A stretch of DNA of 64,000 nucleotides from Zeugodacus cucurbitae (Eukaryota > Arthropoda > Insecta > Diptera > Tephritidae): NCBI RefSeq assembly GCF_028554725.1, contig NC_071670.1, positions 57,132,501 to 57,196,500 on the forward strand. The letters are read 5' to 3'. Shown here one piece after another: positions 33,801-47,320 of this stretch. Position numbers and translations under genes: made by a program. The number at the start of each line of letters is the position of its first letter. The stretch's first letter is position 1. A model generated the notes under the pieces. That model made no database searches, had not been told where the DNA came from, and worked only from the letters and a program-made list of their open reading frames with translations.

Positions 33801-36258
33801 GTATTCTTGGGGCATGTAATTATTATTAAATTGTAAATAAATTCAAACTAAAACTTAATACTACTATTTATGAAATGTTATTATATTATTTAGTATGTTT
33901 TAAAAAGTCGAGGTTATCTCCAAAATCTCATTTCCCAAACTAGTTTCAATAACCGAAATTCTGAGCATTGACTACAAGTTCTGAGATCATCTAGTTTTTG
34001 TGGCTTGTGGTTCCATTTTCCCTGAAAAGTGAATACAAATTCTAAGTATGGTACTGATTAAAGATTATAAAAGGTATGCTTGGTGGTTTTAAGGGAATAT
34101 AGTCTATCAATTCCAATACACATTAACTAATTTTATAAATTATGATAAAAGGTCTAAATTATGTTTAAAGGTTTAAATTAAAAAAAAAAAACATTATTCT
34201 TTCATTGAACCCTATTGTTTGTTAAAGTTAGAGTCGCGATTCCATCTACTTTCAGTTCCTTCTTTCTTTCAGTATTAAGTTACTTAATACCACTTCTTTT
34301 TGTTGACAAGACATTTTCCACATTTGCTGTGGCCGGCCACCTTATATCTTCTTATTCAATTGTCATTATCTCCGCACGCCTTACAAAGTCGTCGCCAATG
34401 TTGTAGTCAAGTCACTGCAACAAATACGCCTATTGTCTTCTGCCTCAGCTAACATATGAACATATGTACCACCCCACCCCAATGTGTACGCCTGATCAAT
34501 ATACACATACACCCATACATATCAAATGTGTAGGTAAAAAAAAAATATCTTTATGTATGTGTGCATTTAAATTTATTATTTCGCATTTGATAAGACACGA
34601 TTTGCTAGCTTTTAGCACGACTAACATTGACGATAGCAAAAGCAAAGAGCATTTAGTAGTCGATTGCTTTGCGAGCAGCTAACTGGCTAAGTTGTTTGTG
34701 CACGAGTAACTATAAACGCTGCGGGAAAAACTCATTGTAGACATAACCGCAAAACGCGATGATCATTTAAAGATTTCCACGTAAGGAAAAAAAAAGTGAA
34801 ACATTTTCAATAAATAATACAATAACAATGAAAAGTGAAATAAAAAGATCCAAATCGAAAATAGATCGATGAAATTGAAATTGCGGTGAGACAATACATT
34901 GAACCGTGCGGAAAGAAAAATATACGCTGATGAAAATATCTATAGATATATAATGTGGTAGATGACGCGGTGGTGTGCTTGCTTGAGTTACTGCGAAAAT
35001 ATATAAATGAAATTGCAAAGTAAATATTGAAATTATAGAAAATCGACGATTTCGCTATAGTTTTCTATGTATAACAATACAATTGTGCGGTTTATATACA
35101 TATAAATATATACTTAAACATATGAGTGCAAAAGCTTTTACATAGTCTGCGCCTGTGTAATAATATGCTTTTTTCGTAATAGTGAATTACGTGCCATGCA
35201 CTTGTGACAGCAACAATAACAATACAAAAACAATAAGTTCAATAAATGCTAGTAGAAACTAATAGAAAAGCAAAACACTATTGAATACTTGTAAATGAAC
35301 TCAAATCAGCTACACACACGCACACACAAACACGTCAAAGCCTTGATTCGACGCGCCACAACTCACTTTCTGTTCATTCGACCAACAAATTTCATGTTTT
35401 TTGCTTGAATCATTCGTTGTGTTGTTGTTGCATTCGAATATAATTTTTGATTCAATTGCATGAATGAATAAATGTTGGAAGTAAATGACTGCCGAACTGA
35501 GTTGAACAATTTACAATATAATACACACGATATTTTAAATTGTATACATGCTTTCATCGAGCTCAGTTACTAAAGCCACAACACAACAGAAATAGCAAAA
35601 GCAGCGGCGGCGGCAGCGACAGCATTAGCGGCCAATTGACTGCTGATGCCAATAGTTACAGCAGTTCAGCATTCAACTTTAGTAGCGACGGTTGCTATAA
35701 GCGCAACTACTGTCTGTCTGTCAGAGATCACTGTCAGTTTCGGTATTTTTGGCATATGAACATTCCAATAGCGCTGTCGTCATTTACTCTACAATCAACC
35801 AACTAAATAACCAACCCTTCAGGCAGCTGCGCCTCAGGCAGTTGGTGCTTGTGCCACATCACTTGTGACCAGCCTTAACCGGAACATAATTAAGATTTGG
35901 TTGGTGGTGGTGGTTCTAGTGTTGAAAGTGTAGGCAGGCGCCTCTCGTTACTTTGTATGCCTCAAATTGACTACACTTTCATTTTGGTGGCAAGCAACAG
36001 CAGCAGCTCACATCTGCAAGTTGGAAAAAAATAAAGATAAAAATAAATATTAAGTGTGAAATAATTGAAAAAGAAATTGTGTAGAATAGTGTTTGAAACG
36101 AAAATTAATTTAAATGTGCGCTGTCTGTGTGTATACGAAAAATTCATTAAGTGCGCGCTAACCAAGCAAATGGAGTTATTCACATTGTGAACTCCCTGCC
36201 ATTAATTGTTTACCGTTCTCGAGTGTGTGTGTGCCGTTTACGTTATTTTTACGCAGCC
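30873..36258 (+). other. Putative C3G first intron, part 1
   Basis: Mostly AT-rich non-coding DNA. It contains an 866-bp element with CAGTGGTGTTT ends (32756-33621). From about 35200 it becomes CAA/CAG-rich and UTR-like ahead of the next candidate first exon at 36259. Confidence 0.45.
32756..33621. mobile_element. Degenerate Tc1/mariner-type element with intact ends
   Basis: Ends are CAGTGGTGTTTCAAAAAGTA (left) and, on the reverse strand, CAGTGGTGTTTAAAAAAATA (right), flanked by TA on both sides, the Tc1/mariner target. Inside, the minus strand near 33100-32945 encodes SLKELKTIPKIEFKKCFDHW, then KKRWNKYSYM, matching the C-terminal end of mariner-like transposases (AIPxxEFxKCFxxWxKRW). The rest of the coding region is lost. 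At 866 bp it is an internally decayed copy. Confidence 0.7.
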
Positions 36259-36418
36259 ATGCGTATTTTAAGTACCGAGTTACGCTTACGCGTCAAAAAT
36301 CGCAAACCACGTCCATTTTCACGTGCCGCCAGTGCTGACGCCGCTGTCGGAGATAACCGTTGCTGTGCAAATCCTGCCTTTGATGATACCGATGGCGCGG
36401 GTGTGTCGTACAACAGAG
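36259..36418 (+). CDS. C3G: Candidate alternative first coding exon of C3G (b)
   Basis: ATG at 36259 opens a frame MRILSTELRLRVKNRKPRPF, then SRAASADAAVGDNR...CCANPAFDDTDGAGVSYNR, 53 codons plus one base, ending at a GTGCGT donor. It is basic at the start, Ala/Asp-rich later, and protein-like in composition unlike its flanks. It ends in phase 1, compatible with the shared C3G exon at 57568. A CAA-rich UTR-like segment precedes it. I do not recognise the peptide, so it could also belong to a different transcript. Confidence 0.45.
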
Positions 36419-37314
36419 GTGCGTATATGCGAGATCGCGTCATGTCATGGTGACTCGGCTTAAGTGACTAGTTTTATCTAAATGTAGTTTCAAATTGGTT
36501 GTTATCTTCCTAATCTTTTAAAAAGCAACATCACTTTGGAAATGTTGTAAACTGTCGTTCCCCCAAATAAAATCGTGGTAAGCTGCCGATTTCCCAGGTC
36601 TTGGTCTGATAAAAATCCGAGCTTGTTCCGGTTATATAGACCCGACTGTTCTGGGAACGGTAAGCAGTACCCGATCTCCATCTGCATTAAGTTCCAAAAC
36701 ATTAAGTAATTCGATTTCTCCGCACCAGCATATTTATCTGCTGGGTTAATGAGAATATTTAAATTTATATAGAGAATATTTGCTTTTGGCTATCGTCATT
36801 GCTGATAAGCTGACACTCTACAAACTTGAAGTTGTAAAGATATCTGAAATGGTCCAACTCTTTGAACAGTGTTATTAATAAAACAATTCATTGCCGTTTA
36901 TAAATATGAGTATAATCGCATAAAAATGATATTAAATTTATCCCTAATTCATATGTTGAGTTTTTATGGGTTTCTAGTTTCTGAACGTACGCTCGTATGG
37001 TCAAGTTTTCCCCCATATTTGTTTGTTTGTAATAAAACTCACATTTTTCACAGAGATAAAAAATATTAAACTTGGATCTATTGAAAGCAAGTTTAAGCGA
37101 GGAATTAAGACGAGGATATCTTCTTCTATCAAGCCTGGCCTAGTTTCTACCAATCAAAGTGAAGCCGTTATTTTCTTTATTGATTTTTTTGAGCTAAAAA
37201 TGATCAGCAGCATAATTTCTGAACAACATCTTAATAATTAACAAAGAAGATTTTTTTATTATTATATATTTTATTTGTTTAGTAATATAAATACCTATTG
37301 GAATTTTTAATATA

Positions 37315-37485
37315 CAGTTGAACTTCCCTTACTCGGATCACCATAATCCACAAAAAAAATCGATTTCGAGAGACTTCGAGTTATGGAAGGTAAAATGTTT
37401 AAAATTTGACTTCTATTGCCAATTCAAGAGTTCGAGTTATGGAGAGCTTCGAGTTATAGAAGTTCGATATATGGAAGTTCAACTG
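37315..37485. mobile_element. 171-bp pogo/Tigger-like MITE
   Basis: Perfect 13-bp terminal inverted repeats, CAGTTGAACTTCC at the left and its complement at the right, flanked by TA on each side (37313-37314 and 37486-37487). The interior has repeated TTCGAGTTATGGA-like motifs, a pattern seen in pogo/Tigger-derived short elements. No coding capacity. Confidence 0.75.
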
Positions 37486-39749
37486 TATTTTTTTTTTTAA
37501 ATCATGATATCGAAATATTCTAAAAATCGGTTATAAATCTGTCACGAATAAGGCGAAATATTTGTCTAGTATACCCTTCAAACCCGAAGTATTTATAATT
37601 CCGTTTCGGTAAATACCGAGTTTGGCGAATCGAACATACAACTGACATAACCTAATAAATTATAATAAAAATAGCATAACCTATATTTAGAAATTATAAT
37701 AGGAATAGCATAACCTATTAAGCTTTAATTAGGTATTCATCTTAAACTTTATTGTACCGTTCACATGCAAATTTTTGTGAAGAGCGCAAATCTCAAACAT
37801 AATGAGCAGAGAGAAGCGAATCGAAGTGGGTTGGTATGTGCCAAATTTAATTACCATTTTGGAATTCAATAAATTTGAATAATAGAACAGAATACTGAAG
37901 ATAGTTTAAATAGTTTGAATACTAAATATTGCTGCACCCAAAAGATCTATCCATAACTAATCGGCTACGACGACTCTCTCACTAATTGTGTACGTTCCAA
38001 TTCACTTATAGAAAACAAAACAAATTCACTGTCCGCTGTACGCTTCTAATTAATACGCGAAAAGAAAAAGGTGAATGGCTTCATCTATTCGACACAAGTA
38101 AGGCCAAACACAAACGAATAATAATAATAATAATTTGAAACAACTCGAAAAGTAGCAAAACAAAAAGTGATCTTGTCTCCCATACGCCTAACAAAGGGTT
38201 CAACTAATGGTGAATATAAAACAAAACGAATACTTTTGTCATTAGTCATCAATGTTTCTAGGCTTGTCTAAATGAATATAGGGTTATACATCTGTATGTG
38301 TATGTATGTACGTATGTGAAATATAAATAACTTTGCGGTTCTAAGTGCACTAACAGTACGAATTGTTAATTTTAGCTCGTTATACGTTTTCTCAGCAACC
38401 AGTTCATACGTTTCGTATTTATATGATTACTTGTTCGCATTGAAATGAAATTCACGTTTGTGCCAAAAGGGACGCACCCTGTAAGAATTGTAACATGCAT
38501 GAGAGTAGTAAATCTTTTCATATTTATATTTTAAGCTAATTACATACATACTTTTCTGGCTCTAGATAGTGAGAAGAATCGAAGTTTCTAAAACCCCCAA
38601 CTACCAATCATCAACCCGAAAACTTATCACAACTGTGTTGTCACAATTTCTCACAGGGTTCGTATAGATTTGGCTTATAAGTACGCGCACAATATAGCAG
38701 AGAATATAATCAAGATTACGCGGGCGCCACAAAAAATCATCTTACGAATGCAAGATTGTCAAAATATTAATGAAAGTATTGTAAAGAAGTAACAGTAGTG
38801 TCAGCTGTGTATATTCAACACATTCTGTTGTTCCTGTTGTCAACTTATGGCAAACATGTAGTCGGTTGAGCATGACATAATTAGGCTTATTGTTGAGAGA
38901 TATCGTCATACATAAGAATGGATATATATAAATATTAAGGTGAACCTGAAGGCATTAAGAACGGAAATGTATACCTTATAATATGGTATATATGGTGTAT
39001 GGTGGACACGCAAAAAATTTGTCTTAGAAAATGATTTTACATTTTTCTTAGAAATACTGCAATTACTTATTTTAGTTTTACTCATAAGCCAATGGCTCCA
39101 CCCAGTTGTAGAAATGATAATGTAAAAGTTCCTTATTGTCCTGTAATTCCATCGTTGTAAGTACCACCCTAATGAATTCCACACAAATTTATGACAATGT
39201 TTATTCGCACTTATAAATAAATGTCATAGAACGTGTGCGCAATTAATTTCGCTACAAAAAAAGCCTGTCTAAAGCACAGAAAAATGCAATGGAATAGCTC
39301 GCATATAGTTGAGATGTTTTCGCCAAATAGAGAGAGGAAGGCAGACACTGTGTGCTATATGCGCTATTTATTAGCGGTTGTGAATTTTAGTTGAGGGCAG
39401 ATGCAGTGGATACTTAACCTTTGGACCGAAACAATTTCCGTCGTTTGAATTTTTGAATTTTTTGCAATATTCAATTGGAAGCAACTTCCTCAAAAGTTGA
39501 ATAATAGGAAAATATCACACTTGTTTTGTGTTTTAGAACACTAATATTTATTTACGCGAAAGCTAAAAACCAAATTCATTGGTATTATTAGTAAGGTTTC
39601 ATCTAAATTTTTCTCTGAAAAGTTTTAGTCTGCATAGTTGTCAACAACCTCGGCACAGAATTATAGCGAACTTCCAGCAATACAACCTTTTACCACAAAA
39701 GAGACTTCCGTTTCGCTGATTACATGTTTATTGACGTCAATTTTTTTAG

Positions 39750-40016
39750 CTAAAATCCAGATAAAATGGTGCTTGCGGAAATAATTTTTTGGATAATTTT
39801 CGTTGCTTTGTGAACCGGTGCTTTGTCTTCATAGAACAGCACTAGCTTCTTCTTCAAGTGGGTATGTTTTTCTGATATTTTTAATGGTTTTGGAATATCG
39901 ATAAAAATGTGTCGCTGTTCTCTCAAAAAAATTTTGATCATATTTCGCAGTCCAGTAGGAAAACAGACATTGGACTTGGTATTGAAATAATGAAACCATG
40001 TTTCATCCATTGTCAC
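39750..40016 (-). pseudogene. Mariner transposase fragment
   Basis: An 88-codon open frame reads MTMDETWFHYFNTKSNVCFP...RHIFIDIPKP...LKKKLVLFYEDKAPVHKA. These match the first catalytic-Asp region (MDETW.HxxxxxS), the IFIDY strand and the second catalytic-Asp motif (VLFxQDNAPxH) of mariner. The spacing is shortened and the third catalytic Asp region is missing, so it is inactive. Confidence 0.75.
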
Positions 40017-40129
40017 ATAGATTAGGTTAGGTACGAAGGCTGTTTCCTTAAAATTCCTTAAAAAAGAAAACCAGACTATCTTAGACTATCAAGAATAGTA
40101 CTTCGTGATGCCATAAAATTCTACCCCCT

Positions 40130-40740
40130 CACTTATATTATGAATCGACAAAGCGTCTAGAACCTACCACAACTTTGCAGAGGTTTTTAACTTCAGTATC
40201 CGCTAATTCGCGGGGGTGCCCAACAAAGTGAGATCCAAGGATTTTTTTCTAGATCTCGCAAAGGCGGGGCATTTCAAAAGGAAATGCTGGGAGAATTCTA
40301 CCTTATCTTCTTCTAAGCAGCTTCTGCAGCTAGCAACCGGTAACATTTTTAATATGACCGCGTGAAACCCGATGGTATCATGGGTAGTTAGAGCTCCTAC
40401 GAGTATAACTTGGGAAAGATTGACCTTGTTTAGGACAAAGAGTTCCCTTGACCTCTTGCGATTTACTTTGGGCCAGAATGGTCTTTCGAGAGAACAGGTG
40501 CTAGTTCAGCTGAGACCCATTCATCCAAAAGCAAGTTGCAAGAGGACGGCGTCGCTCCATTGTCACATATCGACGCAAAAACCGGAGTTCTTACGATGGA
40601 ATAGTTCCAAACACTGTTCAGAATAATCAGTTTTTTGGTATTAATAAATTGTGAACTCTTAAGGTTACGCCTAAATAAAGACCATTTCAATCCCATTCTA
40701 ATGGATTTCTTCTCATAAAATCGGAACCGGCTTTTCATCA
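40130..40740 (-). pseudogene. 3' end of a non-LTR retrotransposon (reverse transcriptase/RNase H tail)
   Basis: Minus-strand translation gives DTIGFHAVILKMLPVASCRS, then CLEEDKVEFSQHFLLKCPAF, ARSRKK, then after a one-base shift LGSHFVGHPRELADTEVKNL and CKVVVGSRRFVDS, ending in TAA. The CxxC...H...C knuckle followed by a short tail is the usual C-terminus of Jockey/I-type elements from flies. An upstream frame to 40740 (SICDNGATPSS...) is probably the preceding RNase H region, decayed. It lies directly beside the mariner fragment. Confidence 0.7.
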
Positions 40741-42453
40741 TGCCATACCAGGCTACTTCTTAAAATATGTATTTAATGACATACCCTGATACATACTTTT
40801 TACGAATAAAATTACACTGCGTTCGGCTCTGCTGATTTGCAAAATAAATGAAACATATACGCACAAGTTTAGCCTGTTCTCTCTAAAAATATAGTCACGC
40901 TTTTTGATTTTGGAATTCTACAGAACAAAGAGGGCGCAACTCGAGACTTCTCACTCGGCATTTAAGTAAAATAAGTGACACAATGAAATTGAATGCCAAA
41001 CATATTTACCAATACACACATCCTTATAAATACATATATGCTTACAAAGTTACCAATCAGACCAACAGCCGCTTATACATAATATGTATACGATTACAAG
41101 CTTCATTGCCCACAGCGTCGACAACTATAAACATACTTTAAAGTTAACTCATTTTAAGCTGAGCTTAATGCTCAAAAATTAAAAAAAAAACGAAAAGAAC
41201 TTAAGAACGTGTGCCAAACATATAGTCGTCATATCGTACCCAAGTGTGAATTTACATATATAAATACATATGACTTATATGGACATGCACATACAGAGAT
41301 ACACACATGTGGTTGACTACCGTTGATGACGACGACGTTGCCGCTGGTGGCTTTTGTGTTTTGTAGGCGTACAATTTGGTGAATGCTTACTTTTGTATTA
41401 TTCTGGCGCTTTTCACTTCAGTTTCACATCGGTGTTGACTTGAGACGCGTTGCAAGTGCTGAACCCACTCGCGGCGCACTAAATGTGCCTATAAAGTGTC
41501 TATAAAAATCTTATCATAAAATTAACAATTATTTGAAATATCAGTGAGATAGTGTTCTACCTGTTGGAGAGAGTGTCAGTCGCCAGCGCTTTTGGCAGCC
41601 AATGTAGGCATCTGTGTATATATATTTTACGTAATTATTAATTGGTGTATCAGTGAAGAGTCAATTGATGGAATTGATTATGTTCTAAGCATTTAGACAA
41701 ATTGTATACGAAATTTTCTCTAGAATATACTAGATGATTCAGAGTGTGTTTTTTGGGTACCGGAAACTGAAGTGTAATTATTATGAATCATACATAAAAT
41801 GATTTAGAAGTGAATATATCTGGAGACAAATAATTGCATATAAATATATAAATCTGGTGCGTATATAAATCCTAAATATAATATTTCTAAGTATTTTATA
41901 TGTTCTATAAAATGGTGGTTCTATTAAATTGAATACTAATGAATAAGCTTCTTTGATTCATCGATTTTACGGTGTTAAATTTTTCCACCCATGATTAAAC
42001 TTATAAAATTATAAAATTTTACGTGCATATTTGAAAGCTTTGTGGAAATATTTTCATCGCATAATTAAATGCCTGACCTCCAAAGTCAATAAAACTCCAG
42101 TGATTTCCAAATTATTAAAGTGATTAGTGCAATGCAATGCACTTTTATCGCCAATTTTTATTACAGAGAAAAAATGTGTATAGAATTACAAATTTACCAT
42201 AAAGAATTTACTCATTTTAATTATTTGTTTTGGATCTGCATTTAATGCATTATACATACAAACTTACAAAAATGACTAAGCATGTCAAAGACCTCTCAAT
42301 TTCTTTTACAAATTACTTTTTTTTTAATAATTTTAAATATATTCTAATATTTCTCAGTTAACAAAGAACTTTCACGTTTCAAATTTCTCATAAAAAAATA
42401 TCAAAAATATTATGAAAGTCAATAACAAAACCTCGGATGTTTAAATAAATATT

Positions 42454-42461
42454 TATCGATA
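42454..42461. promoter_or_regulatory. Isolated DRE-like TATCGATA
   Basis: A perfect palindromic DRE site in intronic DNA with no start codon nearby. It may be chance or mark an unannotated promoter. It lies about 0.9 kb downstream of a segment with TATAAA and TCAGT-type elements (41490-41580). Confidence 0.25.
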
Positions 42462-42806
42462 ACTCTGCTGTACTCGTATATCCAAATAATATTGTAATCA
42501 TGTTTTACAGTAAAAAATTATTAATAAATAATCACGTTAACAAGTGTTTTGTATAACAACAGAGTGTATTACAATGTGGTGAATGAAATAAACAATAAAT
42601 TACAAGTATCTGTTTTCGTTGGCGCATGCAGTGCTCATCACTAGTGTGAAGAAAATAATGGCGTTCCAATTTCGAATTTTTTATGACTTGTGTTTCGTAG
42701 TGAATTATGAGCTTCTGAAACAGAAAAAGTCAGAGGATGTTCTAAAATACAACCCATCGATGATTTTCACTATTTTTTTGGTTGGAAGCAACGCTTCGAA
42801 ATTCGA

Positions 42807-43125
42807 CTCAAAAAGTGACATTTTCAGTTGAGAATAAGTTTGGGATGCAAACAGATTTCTACAAACTTTTTGTTGGGTTTATGTTCACAGAAATGTTCAA
42901 GATTGATATAAAACGATTTAATCGATTTAATGGACCAGTGCTTGACCCTAGAGACATTCCCGCAAATGTCGAAAAATCGGCTCAAAAAGTGACATTTTCA
43001 GTTAAGAATAACTTTGGGATGCAGATCTCTGCAAATATTTTTTTGGATTAATGTTAACACAAATGTCCAAGATCGATGTAAAAAAAATCGATTTAATCGA
43101 CCAGTGCTTGACCCTAGAGACATCT
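42807..43125. repeat. Two-copy tandem duplication, unit about 174 bp
   Basis: Direct repeats starting CTCAAAAAGTGACATTTTCA at 42807 and 42981, each ending GACCAGTGCTTGACCCTAGA or similar. The second copy is shortened by small deletions. No coding frame continues through both. Confidence 0.8.
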
Positions 43126-46100
43126 ATTGGATAACTGCGGAGGCAAAGTTGTATATGTGTATATATTTGTTCCCATAGTCTTTAGATAGAACATAGGGTC
43201 TTATATACTGAGACTTTTTGCTCTCTTTAATGATAATTCGACTTTCTCTTTCACGAGTGATCTATGCTGCTCTTTCGAAAAATAGTCTACTTTTTCAATA
43301 CATATTTTCAAAACAACCTTGGTAGTAACTCCATAGAAAAAACCAAATTTTCTTCTGATATCTCAAGGTTCTGGCGATTATCACGGAGCTTGCTGCAATC
43401 AATGTATGTATTAAACGATCCTATTTACCGATTGTGTTAAACGAATGCGATTGGATAAAAGTCGGACATTATTATATATTTTAAAGGTTATATATATCTG
43501 TAAATCCATACTTGGAGCTTCGAAAACACGAAGAAATTAATTGGAATGCATTTTATATTTAAAAAACATTTCATTTCCGTTTAATTATTTTAAATAAAAT
43601 CCACTTAGCAACATAATTGCACTCTCATTTATTGGAATTCCGCATTTTCAACCTCAACAGCCATGTCGTCACAATGCGGTTTTTGTTTATTTTTCATCGT
43701 TTTTCGTGCTTCTTGTAGTTTTTTTGTTTTTAACAGCAACTGATTTCGCTTTCTGTGAAGTAAGTAAGTAATTACGACATTTTGACGTTTCTAATTGCGG
43801 CAAATTATGTGATCCACGCGATGTACATATATATATCTTACACATATGCACCATAGTTTACAGCTACCACTTGTAGTTTCAGTTGTATGTAATTATGATT
43901 TATGGACGCTTAAAAGTGAGTTTAAAAGCAAAATTAACGCGTTTTTTTTTCAACAATTCACCAATCCACCAAAAAGCGCCTGCGGTTTTGTAAACACTTC
44001 AAGGCACGTGTGTATGCATACATATATGTATGTGTGTGAGCTTATATGTCTACACACATACACTCTCATATCTAACATTTGTATTTGCTTAACGCTCCAA
44101 AAATGGAGCGAAAATGGTGTCACTGTACAATAGTTGGTGGTGCAAAAATGCAGCGCATTCCCCAATTTGGCATTGCTTATTTCATTGCGAGCAATAATTT
44201 GCATGCTTACATTGCATTATTATGGTTCGCCTTGTATTTGCTGACTTTAAACAAATTTGAATTTGCATTTGTATTTGTGTTGCTTAGTTAGTTCTTCTAT
44301 TCCGCAACGCGGCTTTAACTTAATTATAGCTTTCGATTTTTTGTTGTGTGTTTATTATTATTATTGTTATTATTTAATGTTTTTTTATATTTTTTGCTTC
44401 ATTCATATCATCATTTTGTTGTATTAATAAATAATAATAATATGCATACTTTAACTGTAGCTATTGTTCCCGCTCATTGGCCTTGAATAGCTAATTAACA
44501 TTTAAAAAATGTGCATACGCATATATTATGGCCATACATACATACATTCACACATATATGTGATTGTAGCTCTATGCATAATATTAAATGAAGCGAACGC
44601 TCATAATGAAACCGCTGCAAATTTGTAGAAAAGCTATGAAAAATTATCACTTCATTCAAAAGTACTCACAATCTATGAATTGTTTACTAATTGGGTCTTG
44701 GGTACGAAGTAGTTGAAGTGCACTACATACATTCATACATATTTACAGATATGGAGCGGTGTGTTATTATGTCATAAATGCAAAGTCAATATGTATTTGG
44801 TACTACTTGTGTTATTATTGGAAAGTTTTAATTGATTAATTTTTGTTAGTAAATAACCGTGCACTCAGCATGGAACTAACAATTTGTTGAATTTTTAGGT
44901 TGAAGTGAAAATTGTATGTATGTGATAACTAATAAATTAAGGTAATAAATCTGATTCCTTAACTCTTTTAGGTTTCAATGAACCTTCAAATGGTAATCTA
45001 ATATATAAAATAGAAAAATAGATATATTTTGTTTGAGGAATAAGTTGTATATATCATTGAATTAAAAAAATAGATATTTTGGATTATTAGTTATTATATC
45101 CTGTAATTATTAATAAAAAGTCCCTTTTTCAAACTTCGAAACCATATATTTCGATTTTGGAGGTTAACACTTTTTTACTTATGACTCATTCTCGGAAAAA
45201 ATTAGTTTGTTCAAATCCGAGTTTTGTATGTTGGTATATACGGGTAGACATTACCTAGCTTTGACTTCTACAAATCAATTGAGTTCATGGGATCCAGATT
45301 TGAATTGTAGTATTCGCGGTTATCGGATTATTTCACGTCAAAAAATTAGAGGAAGCATTTGATGAGCGACGAGGGCGATTTCATATACTATCTGGCAACG
45401 TTTATAAGCAAAAATACTATATTTGGGGAACCATAGACCGATTTTGGATCAATAAAATGCTTTTATAAGATCAATCTGTCATAGACACTGTTTAAACCGG
45501 CGTGTGTGCCAAATCCAATATTTTACGAAGAATATTTATATCGATGGAAATTGATATAGTTATATGTCGGTGGTGGTTGTCTGCCGCAAACTACTAAAAT
45601 ATATCACCGTTGTATCAAAACCAATATTCCTTGACAAATATTTTTTCAAACTAACAAAAACAATCCATGGAAATCGATATGGTTGGATTACTTCTTCCTG
45701 AAAATTTGTAAAAGAGCTCTAGTCCGTTACTGATTTTAACAAGCGAATCAAACTACTCAGAATATATTGATGCATTTAAAAAAGAGTTGACATTGATTAA
45801 CCTTAACTTACCTTGATTGATTGATTGCCCTATAGTTAGAGATGGTTGATAATTATTGTAGAAAATGATAGATGTGATGCAAATTATTTAAGAAATCTGG
45901 ATGAAATTGAAATAAATGTTGCCTACTTTTAGGCGCATTGACTTATTACTGCAACAATAGGAGTTATTTCAACAATTTGTTTATGATAATTAATCATTCA
46001 AAGTAATCTTTTTAATTTTCCATTATACTATCGACGTGTTTGAAAAAGTTTATACTCCGAGTACATATAATATTTTTTTTTAAATAAAATTGACTATTTA

Positions 46101-47298
46101 TATGACAACTTTACAACCCCTGTAAGAACCTTTTCTAAGCAGATAAACTTTACAGACTTTATAACTGTTTATTCATATACTGACCAACGCTTTTGAAATA
46201 AGACGAATCCATGGACTAAAAGAATAGATATTTTGTGGACGACAGTGAGGTAAAAATAAATACCATGGTTCGTTGTTTACAAATTGAGGGTTTTATTAAG
46301 TAATAGCACTCGTAACGGCAAATTATGTAGTAAGAAAGCAGAATGTTGTCCAACTCTTTGGTTGCTAAGATAGATGAATGAAGTTCAGAGTTATTATTAA
46401 TAGAAAAATAAGGTCAAACATCTGCACTATAGCATTGCATATTCGACTCAACCCTAAATCAATCGATATATAAATAAATATTTCGAAAAACATAGCCAGC
46501 AAGCCAGAGCATGTGTGTACAATTCATAAATATAACTATTACACATAATGTAAATACATTTTATTGCGCTCACTTTTATTTACAACCACACATAGTTGTA
46601 TTGGTCGTTGTCGTCGGCCGGGCGGATATTTGGAAATTTCATTCTAAAGAGTTTACTAGCACACGAGCGCTGTCAGAAGTGACGCACATGCGACGAAAGC
46701 ACAGAAAGAAAAAAGACTAAGTTCCTTCAGCTAGCAATAACAAAAACATAAATTTCTGATAAAAAAAATAAAAAAATAATAATTTTATCAGTCAGAGCAA
46801 AGCAGCAAACCCTACACAGCGCGGCACATTGAGGGAAATGCCCATTACGTACGCAAGAGCATATATATGTATATATATTTATATTTTTATTTATATATAT
46901 GTATTTAATAAACGCCTGAGAACTTGGCTGGCTGATGAACAGTCATTGCGTCAATTGCTTTACACCGACTGCTGGCCGCCAAGCTATGACGTATTGCAGC
47001 CTTTGAAGCCTTTGTTGTTGCTGCTGTTGTTACTATTAACCATCTGTTGCTGCATTAGTATGCGTCAATGTTGCTGATTATAGGCGCATACAAATTTAGT
47101 TGACTTTATAAGGTAAACGAAAAAGAAAATATATTTTTATTTCTACTCGTACACAGACACACATACATACATGGTAACTGTGTAAGTAATAATAGTTTAT
47201 GCATAACACAGCAAAAGTATTGCATGCGCTTTAAACTGCATATGTATAGACACGCTGCATAGCCATAAAAATAAGAAATGATAGCAATAAAAAGTGAG

Positions 47299-47320
47299 TG
47301 CGCGTCCACGCGCGCGCGCA
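47299..47320. repeat. Alternating CG purine-pyrimidine run
   Basis: GTGCGCGTCCACGCGCGCGC, unusual in this AT-rich intron and soon followed by a GTGTGTG tract (47340-47352). Alternating CG/TG of this type can adopt Z-DNA. Confidence 0.5.

Noticed and set aside
36151..36258. Longer N-terminus for the 36.26-kb exon
   Set aside because: It begins with GTG; the first ATG in frame is 36259.
46829..47077. 82-codon frame with a run of leucines
   Set aside because: The leucine run comes from TTG/CTG triplet repeats and the Ile/Tyr run from TATA repeats. No homology recognised.
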